A stretch of DNA of 64,000 nucleotides from a bacterium (GCA_003245715.1 QKCJ01000041.1:26600-90599), one strand, 5' to 3'. Counted from the stretch's first letter, positions 54,431-63,100 are shown. Notes: a model not told the origin generated them from the sequence alone. A program made the numbers and translations.

Positions 54431-55477
54431 GAGAAAACCGATAACGTGGTCATTGTTAGGGTTAAAGAGGGTCAATTCCTGAACCAGATCTTCATCAAGG
54501 AAAAACGCCCGGGAAATACACTCGACTAACATCGTCACACTCTGGGGCTTATCGCCAAAACGGGTGATTGCTTCTTTGTTTGCAACAGCCGCCGCCCGTA
54601 TAAGCGAATCTTTGTCACCATTAACAAGATACACATACTCGCCATTTGGGATATGCGTGACTGTTACAAGCTCATTTCCCTGTGCCGCAAGTAAGTCGCG
54701 AACGATAAAACCCTTTTCCGGGCTGATAAGTCCGAGGGGATAAGCTTTAAAAAATTCCTTAACATTATCCGGGTTTACCTGTTGCCCACTAAGCAGGCTG
54801 ACCATATGAATATAGGTCTGAACCGCAGGCTCACCGTCAAGGGAAAGTATCAAATTGTTTTTATCGCTGGTTATCTGCATAGGGCCTTCCACCGGTTCAA
54901 AACCGTGGCTTACTCCGATGCCGCATTGAAGTTCAGTATGTGCAATAACGACTGAATCTTTTAACAACCCCTGATTTGAAAATACCGAAGGAGTTACAGC
55001 GGCACCTTCGGTCATCGGTAAGGCTGAACCGGTTCCCCCGCCGATATAACTGTCAGAGTCAGGTAAAAGCCCTTCAAGCTCAGAAAGAAAATCACCAATA
55101 TGCATGCTATAACCATCAGCAAAGACAAATGTGGTTCCAACTTTTTCTATGCAGGAAATACTGCTCTTGATTTGTGGTTTATAGCAGGAATTGGCATTAT
55201 TTAAACCCTTAACTACTGCGACGTTAGTCATATGCTGAAGGCCAACGACAATAGTTCCTTTCTCGTATTTATATTTGTCATGAATAATTGCCGGAAATAT
55301 CCCGCCAAAGATCGGAAGTTTTGAGGCTTTAAGTATAGGATCAACATCATCTGGCAAAAAGCCATTGCTGTCACAGGCAAGTATCATAGCGGCTTTGACA
55401 CTGTCATGACTTGACAATTCAGCCAGAAGTTGCTGCAATTGTTCAATACTTCCGGTTGAATCATAATAAACAAGCAT
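54347..55477 (-). CDS. FIST domain signal-transduction protein
   Basis: 376 residues from the ATG at 55477, with AGGAAAGG 6 bases upstream. The FIST N-terminal domain comes first (MLVYYDSTGSIEQLQQLLAEL, LPIFGGIFPAIIHDKYKYEKGTIVVGL, SDSYIGGGTGSALPMTEGAAVTPSVFSNQGL). The C-terminal domain follows (MQITSDKNNLILSLDGEPAVQTYIHM, YPLGLISPEKGFIVRDLLAAQGN, and the closing CISRAFFLDEDLVQELTLF...VIGFLSLGEIAKYSTEHVFLYNKTCIVGIL). FIST proteins are proposed to bind small ligands such as amino acids and often pair with chemoreceptors, diguanylate cyclases or HD-GYP proteins; a chemoreceptor lies 0.75 kb away and an HD-GYP protein 6 kb away. No signal peptide. The end of the gene overlaps the truncated AraC ORF. 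Confidence 0.9.
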   Translation of the reverse strand: MLVYYDSTGSIEQLQQLLAELSSHDSVKAAMILACDSNGFLPDDVDPILKASKLPIFGGIFPAIIHDKYKYEKGTIVVGLQHMTNVAVVKGLNNANSCYKPQIKSSISCIEKVGTTFVFADGYSMHIGDFLSELEGLLPDSDSYIGGGTGSALPMTEGAAVTPSVFSNQGLLKDSVVIAHTELQCGIGVSHGFEPVEGPMQITSDKNNLILSLDGEPAVQTYIHMVSLLSGQQVNPDNVKEFFKAYPLGLISPEKGFIVRDLLAAQGNELVTVTHIPNGEYVYLVNGDKDSLIRAAAVANKEAITRFGDKPQSVTMLVECISRAFFLDEDLVQELTLFNPNNDHVIGFLSLGEIAKYSTEHVFLYNKTCIVGILGI

Positions 55478-55984
55478 CAATAACCTTTCCTGCTGCTTGA
55501 TTTTGCGTTAAGCGATAGACCCATTTATAATAGCAAAATGGCCAGTTACAAAATAAAACAGCGGTTCCGGATAAATACCGCAACCTGATGACTAGCGGAA
55601 TTCTCACTATTCTTACCGGCATAATGCTTAAATTCAGGCCGACAATAACAATGCCTATAATACATTAAATGCAATGAAATTGTCAATATGGAAAACAGTT
55701 CATAGGGCATGATTATCTCAGCGCAGCAATTCTTGCTATCATATATATGTCTTGCAGAGCAACTTCTGCACTTATACGCATGAGTACGTTTATTAACCTG
55801 GTTTCAATCATTTCCGACATAATCCGATAAAAATAAACGGAGGGAACGCCTTGAGCGCTCCCTCCTGCATCTAAAATACTCAGGATCTATGGTATTATCA
55901 ATCCTGTGCTGTCCTTCCGGTTAATTGATTGAAAAATTCCACAGTTAACGTACAATATACCAGAATGAAATTGTATGCAATTTA
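55478..55984. other. 507-base intergenic region
   Basis: AT-rich, no ORF worth listing. It carries the upstream region of the FIST gene on the left and, at 55824-55866, the probable terminator of the beta-helix gene. No repeat, RNA or attachment site recognised. Confidence 0.5.
55824..55866 (-). terminator. Probable Rho-independent terminator of unit D
   Basis: On the minus strand GGAGGGAGCGC pairs with GCGTTCCCTCC (one bulge) around TCAAG, followed by GTTTATTTTTATC. It lies ~120 bases after the stop of the beta-helix gene at 55985. Confidence 0.65.
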
Positions 55985-58189
55985 CTAGCGTTCTGCCAGT
56001 TGGACATTTTTACCATATTTCACAGGAGAAAACCCCTTTGTATAATTTGGTGAAAACTCATTATTGATAAACTTTACAGATTTAAAGTTATCAAGAAAAA
56101 TTGTTTTTACATCCGGCGTACCGGTTATAAACCTGTTTTTTTCAACAACAACATCATGACAATTACTGAGACTTACCAGATTCATGCTTGCTCCAGGCTG
56201 ATAGACAAAAGTGTTTTCTTCGATACGTATATCACCAATCGGTCTTGCTTTGATCGGCTTACTTCTGTCAAGAGGCCTGCACATAGCCCACACCCCCGGA
56301 CCAAGATCAAGCTCTTCAAAGTTGCAACGGCGTATAATAACATTATGGGGAGAAAAGCCCATATTCCATGACATTAAGGCGCAAACGCTGATTCCGCAAC
56401 TTGTTAATTTTTCAAACGAACAATCTTCAATCAACATATTAGGACTGGTGGCCTGAATGCCAAGTCCTCTGAAATTTCCAAATTTACACTTGCTGATAAT
56501 CGTCCCACAGGTTCCGCCATTAAGCGGGATAAGACGATGTGGACGCAGATTATATTTTGCGCTTGCATCCCCAAAAACGCCTCTTCTGAGTTTCTCACCA
56601 TAGGTAAGCTCTTGCTGCTTCATATTTTCTTTTGAACGGATATTCGCAGGTAATGCTGGCTGATAATGTCCGTTGACAACCCGTGAAACCGCGTCAATCA
56701 TGCCACTCATCAAATCAATTACAAAGACACCGTCAGCATTTTCTGATGAAGGATTTTCCGCACTCGCATCCCGGGCAATTGAGGCTATTTCAACACATCG
56801 GGAATTTATATTTATACCGTCATCTTCTCCACGGGAAAATATGCTGTCGGCAATATAAGGCCCGATAAGTGTAGATCCGCCCTGAAAACCATCGCCATTT
56901 GTGCTGACAAAGTGTGCCGGGGTTTCAGGTATCCTGCGATAATTGGTTAAGGTTAAGGCGTAACAGGTAATTCCCCGCAAACCATGCCCAGGTGAGCTGT
57001 ATACGGTAATACGATCAAAAGTAGGAAACCGGCAATAACGCAGATCTATTCCTGTAGCATTGTGCCTTGAGTCATATCGCGCAATAATGCAGGCCCGCCC
57101 CCCCGACTTTAGAACGCCCCATGACGATGTATCCTTTTTCAGAAACAACGGAGCAATACGGTATACCCCATCACCAATTCTCTTACAGTTTTTAATACGC
57201 ACCGTTTGTCCCGAAAATCTGTTTTTATCTTCGTAAAATGGCGTAATACGATAACTGGGCGCGTCTGTAAAGCGTTTAATGTCCGGGGCAGGAAAGCCGT
57301 CATCAACTTTAAAGTCTAATGTTCCGGTATTCTTATCCAGTGAAACAACAGTTCCCTGTGTATAGCATGGTTCCCGGTAATCAACGATTATATTTCGAAT
57401 GGTAAGTTCATCCGCACCGATTATACGCAGCCCGCCGCGCGAAGAATCCGCAAAGAGTAATCTCGCATTGTCCTCCCCTTCAATTGTAAGATACCTACTT
57501 CCGACTAAAAGCATATGGGACGAGTCTCTCAGATTTTTATAGGGAATGGTACGGTAAGAACCCTCACCCAAACGGTAATCGGTAAAACTTACATCCGGCT
57601 GCGTCTCTTCGGCTTCAGGTTCAATCAGATATGTTCCGACAGGGATTAGCAGCTTGACCGGTTGTTTTTGCGCTTTTGCAAATTCAAAAGCTTTACGCAA
57701 AGCCAGAGTGTCATTGTTTTTGCCATCACCTTTGGCGCCAAAATCTTTTAAAGAAACTACCTTGGGCGCAGGAACCGCAGTTGCTGAGCGACGTTTTTCC
57801 ATCTCAAAATAATCAAGCATGATCTTTAGCTCTTCGGTTCCCTGCCAGGCAAGAAGTTGCCAACCGGGATCAGTTTTGGCAAAACACTTTTCAACATAAT
57901 CATTGAGAGCCTTAAACACCTCCAGACGCTTGATAATTGCCGGGTTTTGCGCGGTATTGGCAAAATGTTCTATCGATGCAATATTTTTATCATACCGCTG
58001 CAGTGTTTGTTCTACAGTCTGCGAAATATACCTGAAATCAGCCATCGCAATCGCCTGCTTGCTGAAATATTCAGGTGAATCCACAGACATTTTGCTATCA
58101 GCGCCCAAAGCAACCGTAACAGCCAACATGATGCAAAAAGTTGCGAATATAAAATTATTGAGTCGCGGGTATAAATTACTATATGACAT
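55985..58189 (-). CDS. Secreted pectate-lyase-superfamily beta-helix protein
   Basis: 734 residues. A signal peptide (ATFCIMLAVTVALGADS, cleavage ~30) is followed by a helical region (~35-135) and then the Pectate_lyase_3 entry motif VVSLKDFGAKGDGKNNDTLALRKAFEFAK, typical of GH28/GH55/GH110-like and pectin-active beta-helix enzymes. Many beta-helix coils follow (LTIEGEDNARLLFADSSRGGLRIIGADELTIRNIIVDY; DGFQGG...SIFSRGEDDGININSRC; NMLIEDCSFEKL...VIIRRCNFEELDLG). The EDDGININ segment resembles the Asp-containing active-site coil of GH28/GH110 families. RBS GGAGA before ATG 58189. Since the operon also encodes an oligogalacturonate lyase, action on pectin or a related galacturonan is likely. Third gene of unit D. 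Confidence 0.85.
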   Translation of the reverse strand: MSYSNLYPRLNNFIFATFCIMLAVTVALGADSKMSVDSPEYFSKQAIAMADFRYISQTVEQTLQRYDKNIASIEHFANTAQNPAIIKRLEVFKALNDYVEKCFAKTDPGWQLLAWQGTEELKIMLDYFEMEKRRSATAVPAPKVVSLKDFGAKGDGKNNDTLALRKAFEFAKAQKQPVKLLIPVGTYLIEPEAEETQPDVSFTDYRLGEGSYRTIPYKNLRDSSHMLLVGSRYLTIEGEDNARLLFADSSRGGLRIIGADELTIRNIIVDYREPCYTQGTVVSLDKNTGTLDFKVDDGFPAPDIKRFTDAPSYRITPFYEDKNRFSGQTVRIKNCKRIGDGVYRIAPLFLKKDTSSWGVLKSGGRACIIARYDSRHNATGIDLRYCRFPTFDRITVYSSPGHGLRGITCYALTLTNYRRIPETPAHFVSTNGDGFQGGSTLIGPYIADSIFSRGEDDGININSRCVEIASIARDASAENPSSENADGVFVIDLMSGMIDAVSRVVNGHYQPALPANIRSKENMKQQELTYGEKLRRGVFGDASAKYNLRPHRLIPLNGGTCGTIISKCKFGNFRGLGIQATSPNMLIEDCSFEKLTSCGISVCALMSWNMGFSPHNVIIRRCNFEELDLGPGVWAMCRPLDRSKPIKARPIGDIRIEENTFVYQPGASMNLVSLSNCHDVVVEKNRFITGTPDVKTIFLDNFKSVKFINNEFSPNYTKGFSPVKYGKNVQLAER

Positions 58190-58285
58190 ATTTGCTTCTC
58201 CTTATCCAACAGGGAAATTGTATAAAATTTATGAAATGAATTGTAATAACAATCAACGGTTGTTTACAAAAGTTATCTGAAGGTT

Positions 58286-59017
58286 TCACCAGCTTGAATA
58301 ATATTCGCCACCGATAAATCCTTTACTGAAGGTCATCTGAGAAAAATCATACGAGGCGCAAGGAAGTACGGTCAGGTCCGAAAACAAGGTGTTGGCTCTC
58401 GCGTTGTGACAGAGATTCAATTGATACGTACCGCTATTCCTTGAGATATAGCATTGCTGCACATCATCTGTTGTGGTGCGCGATTCAGTAAGAAGCGGGA
58501 GGCGATAATGATTCGATTTTTCCACCTTAGATACTTTCTGCAACTTGATACAGATATAACCGGTAAGATCGCTTAAATTGGGGATTCCAGCAGTTACCAG
58601 TGCATCTCCAAAGGTTGTATAAGTAATATTGGCAGCGTAAGTATAAAGCAGCGTATTATTCGAATATTTATCAAGATCAAAATGGTATGGAGCAACCGCC
58701 GGACATAACGCTGAAGCGGAATCCAGATAACCCTTATTATAATTCTGATTATTATACATGTATTGTCCATAAAAACCTAACCACGCACCCGTTGCATTAT
58801 CCCCTGCTTTCCAGCGCAATATGACATTACCATTATAATCGCCAGCATAAATCATCATGGCTTTACCCACTCCGCTGAGATTAGTCATACAGGATATGGC
58901 CTTTGCAGAGGAAATGGCATTTCCCAGTGAAGGCAACATCATCGAAGCCAGTATCGAAATAATTGCAATGACAACCAGCATCTCAACTAGTGTGAACGTT
59001 CGTACAGATATCTTCAT
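58286..59017 (-). CDS. Type II pseudopilin of unit D (prepilin-type)
   Basis: 243 residues. The ATG at 59017 (GGAAAG upstream) is preferred over 59068, whose extra leader would overlap the PL22 gene. A short leader (MKISVRT) is followed by FTLVEMLVVIAIISILASMMLPSLGNAI; the residue before the cleavage point is Thr, Glu +5 is present. CMTNLSGVGKAMMIYAGDYNGNVILRW matches the family pattern. The usual closing DGH element is degenerate (TLFSDLTVLP), unlike the other three pseudopilins. It begins 14 bases after the PL22 stop, so it is tightly coupled to the lyase, and is followed by the secreted beta-helix enzyme. Confidence 0.88.
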   Translation of the reverse strand: MKISVRTFTLVEMLVVIAIISILASMMLPSLGNAISSAKAISCMTNLSGVGKAMMIYAGDYNGNVILRWKAGDNATGAWLGFYGQYMYNNQNYNKGYLDSASALCPAVAPYHFDLDKYSNNTLLYTYAANITYTTFGDALVTAGIPNLSDLTGYICIKLQKVSKVEKSNHYRLPLLTESRTTTDDVQQCYISRNSGTYQLNLCHNARANTLFSDLTVLPCASYDFSQMTFSKGFIGGEYYSSW

Positions 59018-59030
59018 ATTTTCTTTCCAG

Positions 59031-60152
59031 TTATTTTGGAGTATAAACCGGCAACTTGTCAGAATCAACTAAGGGTACAATAAAAACATCACCATAACCA
59101 AACCGATCGGAAGTAAAGACTATGTAATCATTTGACGGGGATATCCTTGGGTGGGGATGAGTCTTTTGAATGCGCATTCCGGAATTATGCTCGCACAAGA
59201 CCCGTGCTTCCGGGTAACAGCCATTACTCTTCTCCCATATTTTAATAACCCCGTCTCCATCACCAACGATCATGTTCTCATCGTGAGAGAAGATATGACC
59301 GGTATTTGTTTTTTCCGGCATTGAAAAATACCGCAAATCGGTATTGTCACAAGCGATATTTCCAAAAACCTGTTTACCATCTGCGTCTGTGCCATGAAAC
59401 CCCAATCTTTTTCCATCCGCAAACCAATACTCATGACCAATGACAATACTTTCGCTCTCGTCTTTTACCGGTGCAACTTGCCCGCTAACAGTGTTAAGAA
59501 CCCAGATGCGCTGTCCAACCAGATCCCACGGGCCTTCATGGCAGAAGGTCAACAACTCCGGTTGTGTCGGCGATGTATTGACATGCCCTATCCACTCCTT
59601 CTCTTCAAAGATAATTTCCGCCTCCCCGCCATTGGTTGAAATCCTCATAATCCTGCTCAAGGGGTGTCTTCGCCACACATCCTCAAAAGAGACCAAACCC
59701 CGACTTACGCCATATCTAGCTGACCTGTCCGGATCATGGAATATTCCAAAATACAGGAATTCCCCACTCGCATCACAATTTGTCATGTGTAAATGCCATG
59801 CAGGACCAATATTGTATAGATGTGATATTTTACCGGAGTCAAGTTCAACCTTGTATAAAATATCATCGTTTTTTAAATATGCCTCTTCCTTTTTCGGGTT
59901 AACGCAGGCAGACAAAAAACTGCGTTCAGCTGAGTCAAAATCAGTCAATTGATCGATAACTCCGCTCTCAAGATCAATGCTGAAAAGATTTGTCTTGTTC
60001 TCACGGTCGGAGCCAAACAACAACCTGCGTCCAGCATCATGCCAGCCGGGATTAGTAAAGTATAAATGATGGCTGTGTCCCTTATAGGCCGTAAGCCTTG
60101 TCACCTCCAGACCAGAAACATTATCAATGTATTTTGTTCTTTCGCAATTCAT
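59031..60152 (-). CDS. ogl: Oligogalacturonate lyase (PL22)
   Basis: 373 residues, no signal peptide, a seven-bladed propeller lyase that splits unsaturated digalacturonate in the cytoplasm by beta-elimination. Family marks are strong: KGHSHHLYFTNPGWHDAGRRLLFGSDR near the N-terminus, WIGHVNTSPTQPELLTFCHEGPWDLVGQRIWVLN (His190), IGHEYW (His240) and MRIQKTHPHPRISPSNDYIVFTSD (Gln329, His332, His334). The His/Gln cluster matches the metal-binding and catalytic set of this family. First gene of unit D, divergent from the AraC regulator; the RBS is weak. Downstream Kdu/Kdg enzymes are not in this window. Confidence 0.93.
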   Translation of the reverse strand: MNCERTKYIDNVSGLEVTRLTAYKGHSHHLYFTNPGWHDAGRRLLFGSDRENKTNLFSIDLESGVIDQLTDFDSAERSFLSACVNPKKEEAYLKNDDILYKVELDSGKISHLYNIGPAWHLHMTNCDASGEFLYFGIFHDPDRSARYGVSRGLVSFEDVWRRHPLSRIMRISTNGGEAEIIFEEKEWIGHVNTSPTQPELLTFCHEGPWDLVGQRIWVLNTVSGQVAPVKDESESIVIGHEYWFADGKRLGFHGTDADGKQVFGNIACDNTDLRYFSMPEKTNTGHIFSHDENMIVGDGDGVIKIWEKSNGCYPEARVLCEHNSGMRIQKTHPHPRISPSNDYIVFTSDRFGYGDVFIVPLVDSDKLPVYTPK

Positions 60153-60202
60153 TTTGATTAACCCATATATAAATTTACAAAAATAGCGCTAAAATAAACC
60201 AT

Positions 60203-60239
60203 GTTGGCCAACTTTGCTGATGTTGTTATTGTACAACAT
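60203..60239. promoter_or_regulatory. Two palindromes between PL22 and the AraC gene
   Basis: GTTGGCCAAC (60203-60212) is a perfect 10-bp palindrome, and ATGTTGT-N6-ACAACAT (60220-60239) is a 7-bp-arm inverted repeat. Both contain GTTG/CAAC-type arms and lie between the divergent starts at 60152 and 60364. Candidate regulator sites; AraC proteins usually prefer direct repeats, so binding by another factor is possible. Confidence 0.45.
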
Positions 60240-60363
60240 AAATGCCGCGGCAAAGAATGAGTCTGAGTTCAAAAAAATGTGATATCGTACAAATTTATTG
60301 TATTCCGGAAATCGTTTGTCTATAATGTTTTTAATATAGAACAAGCCGGGAATGGGAGCTGCA

Positions 60364-61158
60364 ATGGATGACTTGATATCTGGGCATACGCAATTGATCG
60401 AACAACAGGGATATTCCTGGGCAAGGCGTTATTGCAAACATTACGGACTTGTCTTTACCGTAAAAGGCGAAGGCTTTCTTGAAGCGTATAATGAGAAGTG
60501 CCTCATACAGGGTGGTGATGTGTTTTTGTTTCCGCCAGCCTTAAAATGTAATTTTACTGCGGGAAAGAACTGGGAGATGTACTGGTTTCACTTTCTTCCC
60601 AGACAGGATATTTCGCCAAATCTTGGCTGGGCGGTAAAAGAAAATGAGATTAACCATGTGAGGTTAAAAGGATGTGCTTATGACCATGTTCTTGCCTCAC
60701 TCAAAGAAGCGCAAGAGCTTGAACTAAACCGTTGCAAGGGCTGGTATGATCTGGCAATCAGGCTTATTGAGACGGTTATTGTTCGTGCGGAAAATATTGC
60801 CATGCTCGACAAGGACATGGATTATGAAAGTTTCCTCAAGGCTCAGAAACTTCTGGTTCAGGATTCCGCAAAAACCGTGAATATGGAGGATATCGCTAGA
60901 GAATGCGGCGTGTCTCGCACAAAATTATATTATTTGTTCCAGAATAAAACAGGAACAACACCGCAAAAATTCAGGGAAAACTATATAATGCGAAAAGCGC
61001 AGCGAATGCTGGAATGCACAAACCTGCAAATTTGTGAAATTTCATTGAAACTGGGAATTTCCGATCCGTATTATTTTTCCGCACGCTTCAAAAAATTATG
61101 CGGTTTATCCCCTAAAAATTACCGTAAAGCCTTTTTTGACTCCAACCTGACATTATAG
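60364..61158 (+). CDS. AraC-family transcriptional regulator (unit D)
   Basis: 264 residues from the ATG at 60364 (GGGAG 5 bases upstream); an in-frame ATG at 60352 also exists. The N-terminal cupin effector domain is at ~15-100 (YCKHYGLVFTVKGEGFLEAYNEKCLIQGGDVFLFPPALKCNFTAGKNWEMYWFHF). The C-terminal pair of HTH motifs is at ~165-262 (VNMEDIARECGVSRTKLYYLFQNKTGTTPQKFRENYIMRKAQRML and ICEISLKLGISDPYYFSARFKKLCGLSPKNYRK), the standard AraC signature. It lies divergent from the PL22-pseudopilin-beta-helix operon and is the likely activator, with a pectin-derived sugar as ligand. Its 3' end converges on the HD-GYP gene. Confidence 0.92.
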   Translation: MDDLISGHTQLIEQQGYSWARRYCKHYGLVFTVKGEGFLEAYNEKCLIQGGDVFLFPPALKCNFTAGKNWEMYWFHFLPRQDISPNLGWAVKENEINHVRLKGCAYDHVLASLKEAQELELNRCKGWYDLAIRLIETVIVRAENIAMLDKDMDYESFLKAQKLLVQDSAKTVNMEDIARECGVSRTKLYYLFQNKTGTTPQKFRENYIMRKAQRMLECTNLQICEISLKLGISDPYYFSARFKKLCGLSPKNYRKAFFDSNLTL

Positions 61159-61180
61159 GCGCTTCGAGTTTCAATGAATT

Positions 61181-62434
61181 TTAGTTCAACATGTCCTCAA
61201 GTTCATACTCCTCAAATGAGTGCTGATGGCATGTTACTACCAGATCATTGATTTCATCCTTGTGCTGCTCAATGTCAGCAAACATGGATAAGGAAATAGA
61301 AGGCGCAATCTTCTCTTTAATAATGTTAAATGCGACATCAACGGGCAGGCTGTCCCGGTAAGGACGATTTTCCATTAATGCCGAAATGACATCAGAGAAC
61401 GCCACTATTTTTGCGCCTGTATCCAGAACACTGTCATCCAAACCTTGCGGATATCCATGACCGTTATTCTTTTCATGATGGTTTTGAGACCAGAGTACGA
61501 TATCTTTAAACCACTCACTCCGGCTCAAGTTCTTCAGAATCTGCCCGGTATAATACGCGTGCAGTTTGACGTGATTGAATTCGTCATCCGACAAAGGGCC
61601 ATTCTTTTCGATCAGACCCGGATCAACACCGATCTTACCGATGTCATGCAAATAGCCGCTTACCTGTAATTTCTGACAGTCCTCATCAGAGAAGCCAAAG
61701 TATTTACCCAGCTGTTTTGCCAGATATGCGACCGTGTAGGAGTGTGAAGCGGTGAAGCGGCTTCTGTAGTCGATAATTCGGGAAAGTGAAAGGGAAAAAT
61801 CCATAATGTTATCAATGGTCAGTTTGAAATCGACATTGGCATCAATGCGGTCAAAGAGGTCATCGATACTGAGGTCGTTAATTTCAAGCCAGAAAATATC
61901 GGACAGAGAAACCTCATCAAAGGCCGCATATACATCAGGATGAAAGTCCGTTTCCACTTTTTCTTTTATCTTCTCAAGAACACGTTTCTTCTGATTGAGA
62001 ATGAATTCTTCCGGATTGATGAGGATGTCTACCCGGTCGGCAAGGTGGATAATATGACTCTGAAACATCACCTCCCCATCAGCCATATTCAGAAAGTCCT
62101 GATATTTTATATGGTGATGTTTTATGATTTGGGCAATCTGGCGAAATGCTTCAAACGGCTTGAGCATATGATGCCCCATAATGCAGTGCGGTTGCGGGTT
62201 AATCACATCTTCGCGAACAAGAAGGTCTCTTTCCTGAACAGACAACGCGCCGATGTCATGAATTGCCGCCGCAACAACAAGTTCAAACAGATCCTCGTTG
62301 CTTAACCCCATCTTTTTACCGATATGCCATGAAATAATGGCAGTATGCCGATGATGAGATTTCAGGAGATAATTAAAGCTGTCGATTGATTTAATAATCG
62401 GTACTGCCAGTTCCCTTAATGACATTTTTTCCAT
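61181..62434 (-). CDS. Tandem HD / HD-GYP protein (putative cyclic-di-GMP phosphodiesterase)
   Basis: 417 residues with two HD-type domains. The first (~15-140) has HHRHTA, AAAIHDIG (H59-D60), MGHHML and KHHHIKY but no GYP triplet. The second (~215-405) is a full HD-GYP: HSYTVAYLAKQLG, YLHDIGKIGV (H263-D264), HAYYTGQIL, HHEKNNGHGYPQGL (HHE 319-321, GYP 327-329) and FSDVISALMENRPYR. HD-GYP enzymes break cyclic-di-GMP down to GMP or pGpG. No sensor or receiver domain and no membrane segment is present, so activity is probably set by partners or by the first HD domain. Start ATG 62434 follows GAGGATGGAACGG. It is not obviously in an operon. Confidence 0.92.
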   Translation of the reverse strand: MEKMSLRELAVPIIKSIDSFNYLLKSHHRHTAIISWHIGKKMGLSNEDLFELVVAAAIHDIGALSVQERDLLVREDVINPQPHCIMGHHMLKPFEAFRQIAQIIKHHHIKYQDFLNMADGEVMFQSHIIHLADRVDILINPEEFILNQKKRVLEKIKEKVETDFHPDVYAAFDEVSLSDIFWLEINDLSIDDLFDRIDANVDFKLTIDNIMDFSLSLSRIIDYRSRFTASHSYTVAYLAKQLGKYFGFSDEDCQKLQVSGYLHDIGKIGVDPGLIEKNGPLSDDEFNHVKLHAYYTGQILKNLSRSEWFKDIVLWSQNHHEKNNGHGYPQGLDDSVLDTGAKIVAFSDVISALMENRPYRDSLPVDVAFNIIKEKIAPSISLSMFADIEQHKDEINDLVVTCHQHSFEEYELEDMLN

Positions 62435-62676
62435 ATCCGTTCCATCCTCAAATCACAAAATCATCAATTCGCCACATTATATACCAAATCGCCACAGATA
62501 ATCGACAAATCTGTAATAAAAACATTTTTAATTATTCATTTACAGAGGCGGGTATGGCGTACCATGAGGTCATAAATCAGGCTATGCGTCGTATGGTAAT
62601 CATTGATATCCGCACTACAATTAAGACAAGAACGTTTGTGTTGTTTTTAACGTGGAAATATACAATTTCCGCTAAG
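62435..62676. other. Intergenic sequence before the asparagine synthase relic
   Basis: AT-rich promoter region of the HD-GYP gene followed by plus-strand open frame from ~62554 (reading YHEVINQAMRRMVIIDI). This frame runs on into the asparagine synthase relic but does not resemble that family itself. I see nothing definable. Confidence 0.3.
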
Positions 62677-63100
62677 CCGGATTTTCAGGCTCTTTACAAC
62701 TATTTCGGGTTGAAAAAAACTTCCCAGCCCCCTATAAAGCTGTACAACAGCTCTGGATAATGCGGTACGCATGCGTATGGACTGCGATGCTCCTTATGGG
62801 GCATACCTCTCAGGCAGTGTGGACTGCTCGTCAGTGGCAACGCTGATGCACGAGTATAGCAAGCAGGAACTTAAAACATTTTGCCTAGGCTATAACAAGA
62901 CGGAAACGGGGTAATTTTTCGGCAAGAAATGCGATGTGGACTTCTCCCGCTTGATGTCACAACGCCTTGAAACCACAAACGAAGAACATCTTCTATCACC
63001 AGAAAAGTTCGCCGAAGGGACGCGCAGAGTGATGAGAGCGTTTAGAGAGCCATATTCGGGGATCTGTTCAACCTATTTTCTAACGCCACTGATACTCTAG
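62677..63100 (+). pseudogene. Asparagine synthase (glutamine-hydrolysing, AsnB-like) relic
   Basis: Translation gives PDFQALYNYFGLKK (cf. the ALxEYLxFxY start of the synthetase domain), then in a second frame ALDNAVRMRMDCDAPYGAYLSGSVDCSSVATLMHEYSKQELKTFCLGYNK. That matches the PP-loop region (usual AVRxRxxSDVPVGxFLSGGLDSS) with Gly-Gly-Leu-Asp-Ser changed to Gly-Ser-Val-Asp-Cys. After a TAA at 62912 the same frame continues with RLETTNEEHLLSPEKF and FREPYSGICSTYFLTPL (cf. the EPFxDxSxxPTYLxx block). Frameshift, internal deletion, stop codons and loss of active-site residues show that it is dead. The glutaminase domain and the C-terminal half are gone. Confidence 0.8.

Noticed and set aside
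62554..62760. Functional small plus-strand ORF before the asparagine synthase relic
   Set aside because: Its end encodes a damaged part of the synthase and the start has no convincing RBS.
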